NCBI GenBank assembly: GCA_036925085.1
Contig: JAUPFP010000055.1
Location: forward strand, 930,001-994,000
Direction of reading: 5' to 3'
Length of the DNA stretch: 64,000 nt
Source of the DNA: Brachycybe producta
Lineage: Eukaryota > Arthropoda > Diplopoda > Playtdesmida > Andrognathidae
Shown here piece after piece: positions 38,281-47,080 of the stretch (within the stretch, counting starts at the first letter, position 1; every line of letters begins with the position of its first letter). Both the position numbers and the translations under genes were made by a program. The notes beneath the pieces are model-generated. The model was not told where the DNA came from. It did no database searches and was given only the letters and a program-made list of their open reading frames with translations.

Positions 38281-41200
38281 AGAACCAGGTTTTACCCAGG
38301 AAAAGTGAATTCCACGGACTTTTACCGTGAGAATTCCTGTTTTCACCGTCCAAAGTCGGTAATTCACGGTCAAAACCGTGTTTTACCGTCTTCTTCCGGT
38401 GAAAACCACTTTTCCCCCTTCCGGAACCGGTAGAAAGAGTATTCCACGGGATTTCACCGTGCGAATCGCGGTTTCCACCGTCCAAAGTCGGTAAACCACG
38501 GTAAAAACCATGGCTGACCACCTTCGGACGGTGAAAACACCCTTTCACCGAGTTCCGACGGTTGGAAAGGACATTGCACGGACTTCTACCGTGCAAAATG
38601 CCGTTTTCACCGTCCAAAGTCGGTAATTCACGGTCAAAACCGTGTTTCACCGCCTTCGATCGGTGAAAACCACTCCCTGGCGGGCTTCTCCCGTCCAAAC
38701 ACCGTCGAACTTGGGCCTTCCCAAGCGAAACGGCGCTCGGACGGGCTGAACCCGCCGGAACAGTGCTTTCCATAGTGGTTTGGCCACCATGACAACAGTC
38801 ATGGCGGCGAAACCACACCCACCACGTGTGTATACGGTCAATGACCGTAAAACACACCGTTAACATATAGAAGAGAACTGCCAACAGGCAGGAGAAGGAA
38901 ATACCCTTAGAGGGACTTACTTTTTCAATGTTGCCCTCTATTTCCAGCTCTTGGTGGCCTCTTTGACGGTGAATTTTGGTTTTATTTAACCCACGTGCGG
39001 CCGGCGTTTTTTGTTTAAGTTTGCAAACAAAATGGCGCCTAGCCACCAAATTCACCGTCTTAGCGGCTAGTGGCCGTGCAGTAGCGGCTAATACGTCATC
39101 AGCCGCCTCATGCATGGTCACCATGGAGATTTCACCGTCGTCTGCCTTTTTAGGGGCAGATACACGGTGAATTCTCCTACACCAAGACTGTAACTGGTGG
39201 GTAGAGACATTTACCGTCAATTCTCTTATATTGACGGTAATGGGAGACTTCACGGAGGTTTTCACGGGCGGATTTCTCCGTCCACGGACCGATTTTGTCG
39301 GACCTTTGGCTGGACACTTGGTGATGGGCCGCCCTTGGTTTCTACTGAAACCGTGGCGGGCCCCAAACACCGCAACGTCCGGCCGCCTCCGCTCCCAGCC
39401 GTCCGCCCACACTAGCGGACTGCCGGCTCTATCCCACCACGGGTAGGACTCCCAAAGGGTACCCCACAGCAGGGGCCTCCCTGGGGGGCGTCCTATTCGA
39501 GCATCAAACCCACTAACCTCATACACCCTCGGTCTCCGCGGACGGAGATTGTACCGAGGTGGAGGGGGGTTTTCAGCTTCAGAGTCGGTAGACTCCTGCG
39601 AAGAAGTGGACGGTGGTTTTAGCGCCGGAGTCATTCCACTCCGCGCCGAAGCCTCCGTGGCATCGCTGTCTGTACCGGAGGAGGTGTCAGAAACTCCAAG
39701 TCCATCTTCCTCCCTCACGGTACAGGTGGGCACATACGGCTTCAGGTTATCTACATGAAACCGGTCCCGCACCTTCCGACCATACCCATCTACGAATTCT
39801 ACCTCGTAGACCAGGTCGGAGTACTGCAGGGCCACCGTACCCCTCTCAGCTTTATACGCCAAGCTCCATTTCTTCGCCTGGCCGAGCTTCCCAGCCTGAT
39901 CTCTTATCCACACCTGATCCCCAGGCTGATAAAGAGGAGGCTCCACACGGCCAGCGTCGTACTGCTCTTTTTGCCTTTTCTGAGCAGCCGCCAAACGTTG
40001 ACGAGCCTGCTCCTCCACGGCTTGCTGGTCGGGCAAGTCGCGGACTGGACCGTTCGGAAGGAGATTATCAATCTCCATCCGAGGCTCACGGCCAAACAAC
40101 AACTGATACGGAGAGACTCGCGTACTCTCCTGGACAGCTGTGTTATAAGCCCACACGGCGGGCCGTAATTTGTCCCACCAATCACGCTGTTCCTTGAGGG
40201 GATCAAGGTACCGCTTGATGGTTTCCATTACGGTTTTATTCGTACGTTCCGTAAGCCCATTAGCTTGCGGATGGTACGCCGTCGTGAAGTGATGCGCTAT
40301 ATTATAGCGCTCCCGGAACTTCAGCAGGACTTTGCTGGAGAACTGGGACCCACGATCCGAGACAAGAGCTTTCGGTGTACCATACATCGAAAGGATCTCG
40401 TCCTTCAGAAATTTCACCACACAGGCGGCCGTGGCCCTTCGTACCGCCCTTGCCACACCGTACCGGGTGAAATAGTCAACCATGATTAGTACATAGGTGA
40501 CTCCACCCACGGAGGCAGGAAACGGTCCAACGAAGTCCATTCCCCAGGTATCAACTGGGTACTCCGGCACAATCGGTTGGAGAAATCCCTGACTTCGAGC
40601 GAACTGTCGCGCTCTCTGACACACCAAACATGACTTAACATATTCGGCAGTGTCCCGCTTCATACCGATCCAGTAGAAGCGTGAGCGCAGTCTCTGGTAG
40701 GTCTTAAACATCCCGAAGTGACCAGCTTCGGGAATGTCATGTAGCTTCCTTAAGCAGAAAGCCCTGCATGACTTCGGAACTACCAACACAGTTCTCAACC
40801 GATCCTGAATAGATCTGATGGCAAACAACAAGTCATCTGCCACCACAAACTTGAACCGGAGGTTCGAGTTGGGGTCACGAAAGATTTCACTCTTCACTTT
40901 GGAGCACCAGCCATCGGCCTCTTGCTCCTTGACCCAATCCACCTCGGAACGGATGTGGTAAATGACCTCACCTATGTCGGCTTCGACGTATTCAGGTAAG
41001 GAAAGGTCCGCCACATCACGAACAGGATACCGACTCAACGCGTCGGCATCCACGTGCAGTGTCCCCTTCCTGTACTGAACCTTAAACCGGTACTCTTGAA
41101 GCTGCATCTGCCAACGCCCCAGCCTGCCTTGCAGGTTCTTGGCTGTCTGCAGATAGCAAAGAGCATGGTGATCTGTCACGATCACAAACTCCCGGTTAAA

Positions 41201-43876
41201 GAAGTAAGGACGGAATTTACCCACGGCAAACATGACCGCCAAGCACTCCTGCTCGGTGACCGAATACCGTGTTTCCGCTCCTTTCATGAGTCGGCTCGCG
41301 TAGGCCAGAACACGGGGGACACTGTCCTCCGGTAACTTCTGGTAGACTACGACTCCCAAGCCGTACCCACTAGCGTCGGTATGGATAATTACCTCACCAC
41401 GCGGGTCGTACATGGTGAGTACCGGCGCTTCGGCTAAAAATGCCTTTAACCGAGCAAACGCTAGTTTGCACTGATCCGACCACTCGAAGGACGCATCCTT
41501 CTTTGTCAGATCGTGCAAAGGCCTAGCCACCTTGGCGAAGTCCTTGATGAACCTTCGATAGTAACCGGCAAGTCCGAGAAAACTGCGGACGCCTGTCACT
41601 GTCGTTGGGACATCAAACTCCTGGACTGCCCGTACGAGATCCGGGTCCGGAGCAACTCCCTCGGCACTTACTACGTGACCGAGATAACGTACTTTGTTAA
41701 AGCCGAAGAAACATTTCTTCGGCTGGAGTTTCAGCTCCGCCCCTCGTAACAGTCCAAGGACAGTGGAGAGTCTCTCGAGAAACTGCTCGAAAGTGTTCCC
41801 AAAGACGATAATATCGTCCAGGTACACCAGACAAGTCTCCCACTTATGTCCTGCCAATAAGAGGTCTAGCGCTCTCTGCATGGTGGCTGGAGCATTACAG
41901 AGTCCGAAAGGCATTTTCCGGAACTCAAACAGACCTTGAGAGCAAATAAATGCCGTTTTCTCAATGTCTGGCTCAGCCATCCGAACCTGCCAGTAACCAC
42001 TAGCCAGGTCCAAGGTAGCGAAGAACTTCGCACCGGCCAACGAGTCGAGCGCATCATCGATGCGAGGCAACGGATACTGATCCAGCTTTGTCTGGGCATT
42101 CAGTTTCCGGTAGTCCACGCAAAAACGAAAGCCACCATCCTTCTTGCGGACAAGCAAGATAGGGCTCGCGTAGGGACTACGCGAAGGTTGGATAACCCCT
42201 GCATCCAACATCTTCGCCACCTCTTCTTTCTCGACTGCTCTGGCCGCTGGAGCGGTTCGACGCAATCCTTCACGCACAGGAGGTTGCCCACCGGTATCGA
42301 TCGTATGTTCGACCAGAGAGGTTTCACCCAACTCTGTGAAGTCGAACGCGAAATGATCCCGGCGTGCCAGCAGGAACTCTCGAAGCCGTCTCGCCTCTTC
42401 AGGCTTCAGATTGTCACCAATCTTAAGACACTCTTCGAGAGTGGGAGCCGTCGCCACGTTGAGCACTTGGCGTCCGTTTCCGGACGCCCCTCTCAACTTA
42501 GACGAGGACTTCCCTGGTCGAACCGTCTTCTGAGTGGGGTCTCCCCCTCTCAACTTAGACGGCTCTTCCAGCCCTACCACAATGGCAGCCTCCACAGCTT
42601 GAGCCGTGGCTACACCCTCTCCTGTTTCCAGGGCAATGGGTGCCTCTCCCACGTTCTCAAGCCAGATATCATACGTGCCAAGCCGGTTAGCTGCGGCGAT
42701 ACCTGCCACCGCTAACACACCACGTCCACCTAAGGCTTTCCGGTGCGGCTCCACGAGAAGCAGCTGGCCAGGGCCGGCATGCTCTACCAACGTCACGGAT
42801 ACGACACGTCGTACGTGGGCTGGTAGCCAGACATTCTCCCTCAGTCGCAGAGAACAAACTTCTCCGCGCCCGATAGAGGTTCTGGTCTCGGGCAGCTCTG
42901 GTGAAACAATGTTCACCCACCCGTCAACCTGCTCGAGTGCAGGCGGATCCACTGGGAGTTGCCGTCCCTGAGGCAAAGCCCCTGGTATCGGCGATGGAAT
43001 TGCTTCCACCTCCCTAGGTTCTGCAAGCGCACGATCGGTGAATGCAGCTTGGAGGGCGTCTGGATGTGCCGTCCAGACATCCTCCCGGAAGTAAACCTTC
43101 CGGTGCACGATATCCACCATCAAGCCGAAACGTGAGGCGTGATCAACGCCCAACAACGCTTCGCCCTCTCCTTTCACCAAAAGGAGAGGCACCTTGATGG
43201 TTTTCTTGTGGATGGTCAATTCCACATTTGTGACCCCTACTACCTCGATGGAGTGCCCACCCATTCCAAGAAGGAATGAAGGAACCGCCAGTTCCTCTAT
43301 AGGCAACTCCATCACTCGTGCCGCCGTAATGCTTAGGACCGACACATCGGCCCCGGTGTCTACGATCATCTCCATCAGACGATCGCCTATCGACACCCAC
43401 ACTCGCGGTGAACCTACGTCGTAGGCCCGGCTCTGAAGCTCAGGGATGGGAACCCGCGGGCTCCCACCATCGATCTTCTGCCTCCCGTCCACCTTACCGC
43501 CCACACCGGACGGTAATCCCAGACGTGCAGAAGACTGGGGCACAGTCTCACAAACCAGAGACTCCCCAGGCACCACGGGAGGTATGGGCACACCAACTCC
43601 TCCCGCCTGCTCGATGAGCGCACGATCCAGCACCTCACCACTAGGCATGTAGGGTGAGGGGGCAAACCAGCGATCCAGCTGGCTGCACACGGCCTCCAAT
43701 GTGGAGCATGGCGATGGAAATACCCACTGGGTAATTTCCGGGTCCGCAGACCTCGCCAGAGGCACCCCTGCCTTCCGCAGGACATCCACATATTTGGAGA
43801 CCGCCCGGAGGTACGTCCCTCGTTCAGAGCTCAGGCCGTGACAGGCACCTGAGCTTTGAAGCTTTACCGGTCGCAC
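35318..43876 (-). CDS. pol: Retrotransposon pol with a long 3' extension (2852 codons)
   Basis: Residues ~155-260 are an aspartic protease (DTGA at 173-176, LLGVD near 241). Residues ~550-740 are reverse transcriptase (YLDD at 685-688), and ~815-950 are RNase H (HTDASG at 832-837, ending DADALSRY). Residues ~1040-1260 are integrase, with H1046, H1053, C1083, C1086 and the D1114, D1174, E1210 triad (DD35E), followed by a C-terminal module to about 1385 and a basic tail (RYNLRPRRP). The domain order is that of Ty3/gypsy. The frame then stays open for about 1400 more codons. These include a hydrophobic stretch (~1659-1679), three 44-residue repeats (~1740-1860), Ser/Pro/Lys/Arg-rich sequence with predicted coiled coil (~2297-2334) and a strongly basic cluster (~2483-2500), then a compact domain (~2648-2852) I do not recognise. 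The ATG used is the first in frame after gag; pol may instead be reached by frameshift. Confidence 0.93.
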   Translation of the reverse strand: MRPVKLQSSGACHGLSSERGTYLRAVSKYVDVLRKAGVPLARSADPEITQWVFPSPCSTLEAVCSQLDRWFAPSPYMPSGEVLDRALIEQAGGVGVPIPPVVPGESLVCETVPQSSARLGLPSGVGGKVDGRQKIDGGSPRVPIPELQSRAYDVGSPRVWVSIGDRLMEMIVDTGADVSVLSITAARVMELPIEELAVPSFLLGMGGHSIEVVGVTNVELTIHKKTIKVPLLLVKGEGEALLGVDHASRFGLMVDIVHRKVYFREDVWTAHPDALQAAFTDRALAEPREVEAIPSPIPGALPQGRQLPVDPPALEQVDGWVNIVSPELPETRTSIGRGEVCSLRLRENVWLPAHVRRVVSVTLVEHAGPGQLLLVEPHRKALGGRGVLAVAGIAAANRLGTYDIWLENVGEAPIALETGEGVATAQAVEAAIVVGLEEPSKLRGGDPTQKTVRPGKSSSKLRGASGNGRQVLNVATAPTLEECLKIGDNLKPEEARRLREFLLARRDHFAFDFTELGETSLVEHTIDTGGQPPVREGLRRTAPAARAVEKEEVAKMLDAGVIQPSRSPYASPILLVRKKDGGFRFCVDYRKLNAQTKLDQYPLPRIDDALDSLAGAKFFATLDLASGYWQVRMAEPDIEKTAFICSQGLFEFRKMPFGLCNAPATMQRALDLLLAGHKWETCLVYLDDIIVFGNTFEQFLERLSTVLGLLRGAELKLQPKKCFFGFNKVRYLGHVVSAEGVAPDPDLVRAVQEFDVPTTVTGVRSFLGLAGYYRRFIKDFAKVARPLHDLTKKDASFEWSDQCKLAFARLKAFLAEAPVLTMYDPRGEVIIHTDASGYGLGVVVYQKLPEDSVPRVLAYASRLMKGAETRYSVTEQECLAVMFAVGKFRPYFFNREFVIVTDHHALCYLQTAKNLQGRLGRWQMQLQEYRFKVQYRKGTLHVDADALSRYPVRDVADLSLPEYVEADIGEVIYHIRSEVDWVKEQEADGWCSKVKSEIFRDPNSNLRFKFVVADDLLFAIRSIQDRLRTVLVVPKSCRAFCLRKLHDIPEAGHFGMFKTYQRLRSRFYWIGMKRDTAEYVKSCLVCQRARQFARSQGFLQPIVPEYPVDTWGMDFVGPFPASVGGVTYVLIMVDYFTRYGVARAVRRATAACVVKFLKDEILSMYGTPKALVSDRGSQFSSKVLLKFRERYNIAHHFTTAYHPQANGLTERTNKTVMETIKRYLDPLKEQRDWWDKLRPAVWAYNTAVQESTRVSPYQLLFGREPRMEIDNLLPNGPVRDLPDQQAVEEQARQRLAAAQKRQKEQYDAGRVEPPLYQPGDQVWIRDQAGKLGQAKKWSLAYKAERGTVALQYSDLVYEVEFVDGYGRKVRDRFHVDNLKPYVPTCTVREEDGLGVSDTSSGTDSDATEASARSGMTPALKPPSTSSQESTDSEAENPPPPRYNLRPRRPRVYEVSGFDARIGRPPGRPLLWGTLWESYPWWDRAGSPLVWADGWERRRPDVAVFGARHGFSRNQGRPITKCPAKGPTKSVRGRRNPPVKTSVKSPITVNIRELTVNVSTHQLQSWCRRIHRVSAPKKADDGEISMVTMHEAADDVLAATARPLAAKTVNLVARRHFVCKLKQKTPAARGLNKTKIHRQRGHQELEIEGNIEKVSPSKGISFSCLLAVLFYMLTVCFTVIDRIHTWWVWFRRHDCCHGGQTTMESTVPAGSARPSAVSLGKAQVRRCLDGRSPPGSGFHRSKAVKHGFDRELPTLDGENGILHGRSPCNVLSNRRNSVKGCFHRPKVVSHGFYRGLPTLDGGNRDSHGEIPWNTLSTGSGRGKSGFHRKKTVKHGFDRELPTLDGENRNSHGKSPWNSLFLGKTWFLMVLSLFRRPITEKEKEEDGGSGQRSPSLSPLRPGDARLLESGSEGSPSSGGPETADATVESGDSPAAEAVEGPESAQSTPTGVGAFWGRYLQSPTRDTAATTVQSVAAVVSPVGEAAEAGVDGGKAATGVVTASTPEPGSPSVRDLLDWSRVVEDSEDVSLGASLVIDTEMEVETTVDSVVDASRQWRSRNASSEGSSESDGSSSASEGKPSGTGSPGVLPADPMSLEAVAVSLAEEEDRLDRLDEARRDMVQEGGFLVGDRRCFVGEFPTVQVRKDGARKRKKKSGAARITARAKALAEREALLKAKEEALKKFTPAVGLRAETLAHPEGCPGAAWPEKPAAGSGSPEAVAGPSGWRSDNPKRDRRAEKKATQPPVPASGKMGKSVSGGGGKGQKRSRPHTPPVAERSGGKKARSSGRGKASEPRKPESLEDKLKRLQAQAASLHRQIARAVGAGERQEFERRAAEFHPLQGMPARSPLKTGEPPVGRGVPPIASATTIAGQKRIAEREAMQASSAPAHGAEAKATGGKSQPTLAPKEKSLLRDGRGRFVSGQSSSAVTSAKGTSSKKSTAPAGKPSKKESERAKGANHPPKPDRPSKSSGSVKSDPTHGQPSSHGKKKKNKKDRKRSRRERKGSPTPSSSRRQGAETGGVVAEKEESRRAQASTPAGSQPVHTRPVEAARMDGRSMRDILVGTPPSSPKVDAVSNLRVRAVGTLHRVTLPSPRGEGTLVAGVSVPAKRDPVTPSRGTSFSPVHGGGVFNTLGPETSTSPRPEAEGRRIGALPPYSDAEVYLNNRLGLWQDQPGMEGCQYHGYYRLDEPLPEPWVVRLPPYNMRHVVAFGCGGFPVIMVVNPVQQTFAILDVVGLDAGIVRLARRAAPFIQRLLGCDLGGMAGQFITEPLPGCETEPAVALVDLLTSRTLRMRPQLQDIPFEEFRALEESRLRGTAFDTGFGWRNTQMCLWWARRWAAEWMGSTFATPPEKPSGP
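38290..38690 (-). repeat. 132-bp tandem repeat within the pol frame (three copies)
   Basis: The word ACCGTCCAAAGTCGGTAA recurs at 38345, 38477 (last bases differ little) and 38609, a constant 132-bp period, or 44 codons. In the long frame this gives a repeated segment starting HGFDRELPTLDGEN. The DNA is built of ACGGT/ACCGT words like those in the leader, so these may be RNA or DNA structure repeats that happen to stay in frame. Confidence 0.85.
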
Positions 43877-43881
43877 ACCAC

Positions 43882-45657
43882 TCAGTTCGGTGGCGACCGG
43901 CGGCGGTTTAACGAGGATCTCTCCTCGTCCTCCACGAGTCGATAGTAGAACTGGCCATCGTGAACGGTGGCCAGGTACTTACGACCCTCCAGCCAAACTG
44001 GTGCAACACCAGCGGTTGGCTGGAGGCTCTGACTTTCGTCAGGCACCACTCTGGCAACTTGTCCTTTGGCCGCAGCCTTCGGACAATCCTTCCTCAGGTG
44101 ACCCATCTGGTTACACCCGAAACAAGGACCTAGTCGCCGGAGCGAATCTCCTGTACGGTCCGCACTTCGAGGCGTTGCCGCCGGCTGACCTCCACCAGAG
44201 CCTGCCTGCTTCTTCTTCTTGCCGCCGGTCTTGGCTCCTGCTTTGTCCGACTTGGACGGTGCAGCAGCCTTCGCACCCGTTTGGCTCGAAGATGAAGCCT
44301 TGGCAGAGCTCCCAGAGCTAGCCGTGGTTCCGGAGGACGGAGCGTTAGCCCGGTCCTGGGGAACCCCTCTTGTACGGGTAGGTAATTTACCTACTAGGAG
44401 CAAATCGGCCTCCACCAGCCGTGCCTTTCGGGCATATGCCTCCACCGTACCGGCCTTGCAACCGATCAACTGATCAGTGATGGCCGTCTGGAGTTTCCGT
44501 TTGAAGCGAATGAGCCGACAGCTCTCGTCTTCGCCCGGAGACACTCGGTCGGACAGTTCCAAAAACCGCCAGTAGAATGCCTGTACAGACTCGGTAGCCC
44601 CCTGTTTCATGGACTCAAATTCACCGAAACAGAGGCGAGCCTGGTTGCTGGTGCTGAAGCGGCTACGCATAGCATCCTTCAGCTCCGTCCAGGTCAGGTC
44701 TGGAAGAGTTTCCACCAACGTGGCGTAGTACTCTTCCGCCGGACCGTCCAGCAGAAACGTGAAGAAACTGCATCGGGACTCGTCCGTCCAGCGCTGAGCT
44801 CGGGCTTTCGCTTCGAACTTGCGGAGAAAAGGCGTCAAGTCCTCTCTGCCGTCGTAACGAGCAAAAGAGTGGACCGGGTTAAAGAACCCGAACGCCTGAA
44901 CCTCCGCTGGAACCGCTGGAGCGGGCGTCCAAGCAGCGGCGCTAACCCTGCGAGGTTGCCTGCTCCGGTTCCCCGAAACGTCAGACTCCGACTCAGCTTC
45001 CGAGGGGATCATCATCTGAACCCTCGGCTGCTGTCCGGGTACAGCAGGAGCTCCCCGGCCAAGTCCCCGAGAAGACGGCCTGGGTGCTACCCGCGGAGGG
45101 ACCAACCGGGGAAGTACCGGTGGTTCCTCTCCCCGTGCGCCTTCACGCACGGGCGACAGTGAGAACCGAGGTGCCACCCTCGGCTCAACCGACGACCGGG
45201 ACAGTCGTCCTTCCAACCGAAGGACATCTATCCCGTAAGCAATCTCAACGAGTTGCTGCTCGGATAGCCCGGCCAAAAAGGCCCAGCCCTCACGAGCAGT
45301 CTCATCCGGGATTTCCACCATGTCCCTACGGGGCTGATCGCCACGTCCAACCGGACGGGCGACTGTGGAAACTTGGACAAGCGGCCGTGGCTGCTCGTCC
45401 TCCCCGGTGAGATCACCGTCGGACCCACTGTCTTCTACCAGGTATTCTCCCGGACGGACGTCACGGCGGCGTTTCCGCACCGTGACCCAGTCCTCCGGGA
45501 GATCCCCGCCTACGCTACCGCTATGCTCCTCTCTCACCAGAGGCGCACCGCCTTCCGCCCCCCCATGGGGACGGTCGACTACGCGGCCGCGTAACTCCAA
45601 ACCCGCATCTACTCCAAGTTCCCGACCTCCCGTCGGTACTTTTGGGGCTGACTCCAT
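43882..45657 (-). CDS. gag: Retrotransposon gag (591 codons)
   Basis: Structural polyprotein of the element, expected to form the particle and bind its RNA. Residues ~1-250 are acidic, Arg/Pro-rich and of low complexity. Residues ~255-420 resemble the retrotransposon gag capsid region (PVHSFARYDG, then FLLDGPAEEYYATL and WTELKDAMRSRF). Residues ~435-495 are a Ser/Ala/Lys-rich linker. Residues 512-525 are a CCHC zinc knuckle (CFGCNQMGHLRKDC), the nucleic-acid-binding signature. The first ATG follows the hairpin leader. The stop lies five bases before the first ATG of the pol frame, which is in a different register; Ty3/gypsy elements usually link the two by frameshifting, or start pol separately. 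The identity as gag is secure; the exact start is less so. Confidence 0.92.
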   Translation of the reverse strand: MESAPKVPTGGRELGVDAGLELRGRVVDRPHGGAEGGAPLVREEHSGSVGGDLPEDWVTVRKRRRDVRPGEYLVEDSGSDGDLTGEDEQPRPLVQVSTVARPVGRGDQPRRDMVEIPDETAREGWAFLAGLSEQQLVEIAYGIDVLRLEGRLSRSSVEPRVAPRFSLSPVREGARGEEPPVLPRLVPPRVAPRPSSRGLGRGAPAVPGQQPRVQMMIPSEAESESDVSGNRSRQPRRVSAAAWTPAPAVPAEVQAFGFFNPVHSFARYDGREDLTPFLRKFEAKARAQRWTDESRCSFFTFLLDGPAEEYYATLVETLPDLTWTELKDAMRSRFSTSNQARLCFGEFESMKQGATESVQAFYWRFLELSDRVSPGEDESCRLIRFKRKLQTAITDQLIGCKAGTVEAYARKARLVEADLLLVGKLPTRTRGVPQDRANAPSSGTTASSGSSAKASSSSQTGAKAAAPSKSDKAGAKTGGKKKKQAGSGGGQPAATPRSADRTGDSLRRLGPCFGCNQMGHLRKDCPKAAAKGQVARVVPDESQSLQPTAGVAPVWLEGRKYLATVHDGQFYYRLVEDEERSSLNRRRSPPN

Positions 45658-46287
45658 TTTTCACCGTAAACGAACGGTAAAATCTGGACAAAGCCACCAG
45701 ATATCGGGTTTCCACCGTCGAAAACGGTAATCTCACGGACAAAAGTCCGTAAAATACCGTACCGAACGGATGGAACCGTGCGAAACCGCGGTGTCACGGA
45801 CAAAAGTCCGTGTCCCACGGTAAAGTACGGTCAGAGTTGACCTTTACCGGTTTCTACCGCGGTATAACGGACAAAAGTCCGTCTCTCGCGGTGTACTTCA
45901 CGGTAAATGCCCTTTTACCACTTTCTACCGTGGACCAACGGACAAAAGTCCGTACACCACGGTGTACTTGCGGTAAAATACCGTAAACCACCGAAAACCA
46001 CGGTACCACGGACCGTAGTCCGTGCCCCACGGTAATTCGACGGTAAAAATACGGTTACCGACGGTAAATTTACCGTAAACCACGGTACAACGGACCAGAG
46101 TCCGTTCCCCACGGTATCCAACGGTAAATTAACGGCGAAACGGTGGTTTTCGCCGCTGTCCCACGGACCAAAGTCCGCGCCCAGTGACGTACTCTCACCG
46201 CACGGTGATTCGACCGACTGAACGGTCGAGTACACGGCAAATCACCGTGCGAGAGGCGGGGTACAGGTACCCGGCGCCTCCACCAAT
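45658..46287 (-). other. Retrotransposon leader with an array of seven hairpins
   Basis: The 630 bp between the 5' LTR and gag contain the primer-binding site and then seven 16-bp near-perfect palindromes of the form ACGGAC(N4)GTCCGT at 45735, 45796, 45867, 45938, 46008, 46090 and 46163. Spacing is 61-82 bp, most often 70-73. Between them are repeated short words built on ACGGT and ACCGT. The inner four bases vary (AAAA, CGTA, CAGA, CAAA) while the arms are kept. No long reading frame is seen. Roles in packaging, dimerisation or translation are possible but unproven. Confidence 0.85.
46270..46285 (-). other. Primer-binding site (minus-strand DNA synthesis)
   Basis: Two bases inside the 5' LTR, the minus strand reads TGGTGGAGGCGCCGGG. 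It begins with the TGG complementary to a tRNA CCA end. The implied tRNA 3' end is CCCGGCGCCTCCACCA. I could not match it to a specific tRNA from memory. Confidence 0.75.
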
Positions 46288-47080
46288 TGTAACGTCCCGC
46301 CGGACCGTTACAATACCCCAGTAAGTTCCACGTAAAAAGGACGTAAAAACTTACCGCTAAACCGGCTCCTTACGGGGACGGGACCGTACCCGTAGCCGTC
46401 TCCCGCACGGTGCTCCTTGGGTTGTGCCGGCTCCACGGAGCCACCCTCGACGGACACGACGAAAAACCACGCCGCCACGCCGAGAATATCGCGGTAGAAC
46501 TCCGGTTCTACCGCGAGCCGACACGAAGACCGGCCGAAACAAGTCGGAAAGACGGTGGTGTTGATCCCCAAACCGGACAACCCACCCTCTGCGGTACTTC
46601 CCCAAAGAAACGACACGGACACACGCAAGTGAAGATAAAAAGTGTATTTATTGCACACTTACGGCGAGAAAGATGAAACGATGGCAGTGATATTTACACA
46701 ACTTGGCTGGTCTACTTTGACCAGCCAAGCCCCCATAAATATAAACAAAGGCCTAATGGCCAAAGGCACAAAAGAAGAAGATGAGGCACAGGCCAGTGGA
46801 GGTCTCCTTGACCTCCACCCACAGGTCTAGTCACACTTCAAGCCTACAACCAACTGCCTAGATCCTGTGGTTGACTAGGCCACAGGAAACCTCCAGGCAA
46901 CTCCACCTGGAGGGGATAGAGGTCACTTCTGACCTCTCACCCATAGACTTCATGGTGAGAGGTCTGCTGGCACCAAAATGGCGTCCATCCCAACAGCCTA
47001 CTGTAGCTGTCAGGCAGACCACCATAGGGAAATTCGTCTGCTCAATCAAAATTAAAAATTGAGCAGACCAGGTTGCCACA
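46288..47080 (-). repeat. 5' LTR of the retrotransposon
   Basis: 793 bp, beginning TGTGGCAAC and ending GTTACA in element orientation. A TATA-like GTTTATATTTAT lies at 46735-46746 and AATAAA at 46647-46652 (minus strand). R would therefore lie roughly at 46630-46715, with U3 on the high-coordinate side and U5 on the low side; these limits are inferred. The LTR is rich in inverted repeats, including CTTGGCTGGTC arms at 46702-46729 and TGTAACG/CGTTACA at its terminus (46288-46312). Confidence 0.95.
46735..46746 (-). promoter_or_regulatory. TATA-like box in the 5' LTR
   Basis: GTTTATATTTAT on the minus strand, about 90 bp upstream of the AATAAA in element orientation. This is the only clear TATA-like element seen in the LTR and the likely driver of the genomic RNA. 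The same motif is in the 3' LTR at 34895-34906. The start site is not determined. Confidence 0.5.

Larger units (their letters stand above)
34448..47080 (-). mobile_element. Ty3/gypsy LTR retrotransposon, apparently whole
   Basis: A 12,633-bp element inserted in the satellite on the minus strand. It has two 793-bp LTRs (34448-35240 and 46288-47080), a 4-bp target duplication TCTG (34444-34447 and 47081-47084), a primer-binding site, a purine-rich tract, gag, and a pol frame in the order protease, reverse transcriptase, RNase H, integrase, which is the Ty3/gypsy order. Reading the two LTRs side by side I find six differences (about 0.8%), all transitions and mostly at CpG, so the insertion is recent on an evolutionary scale. 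Both long frames look open. The clade within Ty3/gypsy is not assigned. It is larger than most members of the family because of a long 3' extension of the pol frame and a 630-bp leader. Confidence 0.96.

Noticed and set aside
38899-38961. The hydrophobic stretch in the pol linker as evidence of an envelope gene
   Set aside because: About 20 hydrophobic residues (~1659-1679) stand alone, with no signal peptide, cleavage site or glycoprotein-like cysteine pattern around them.
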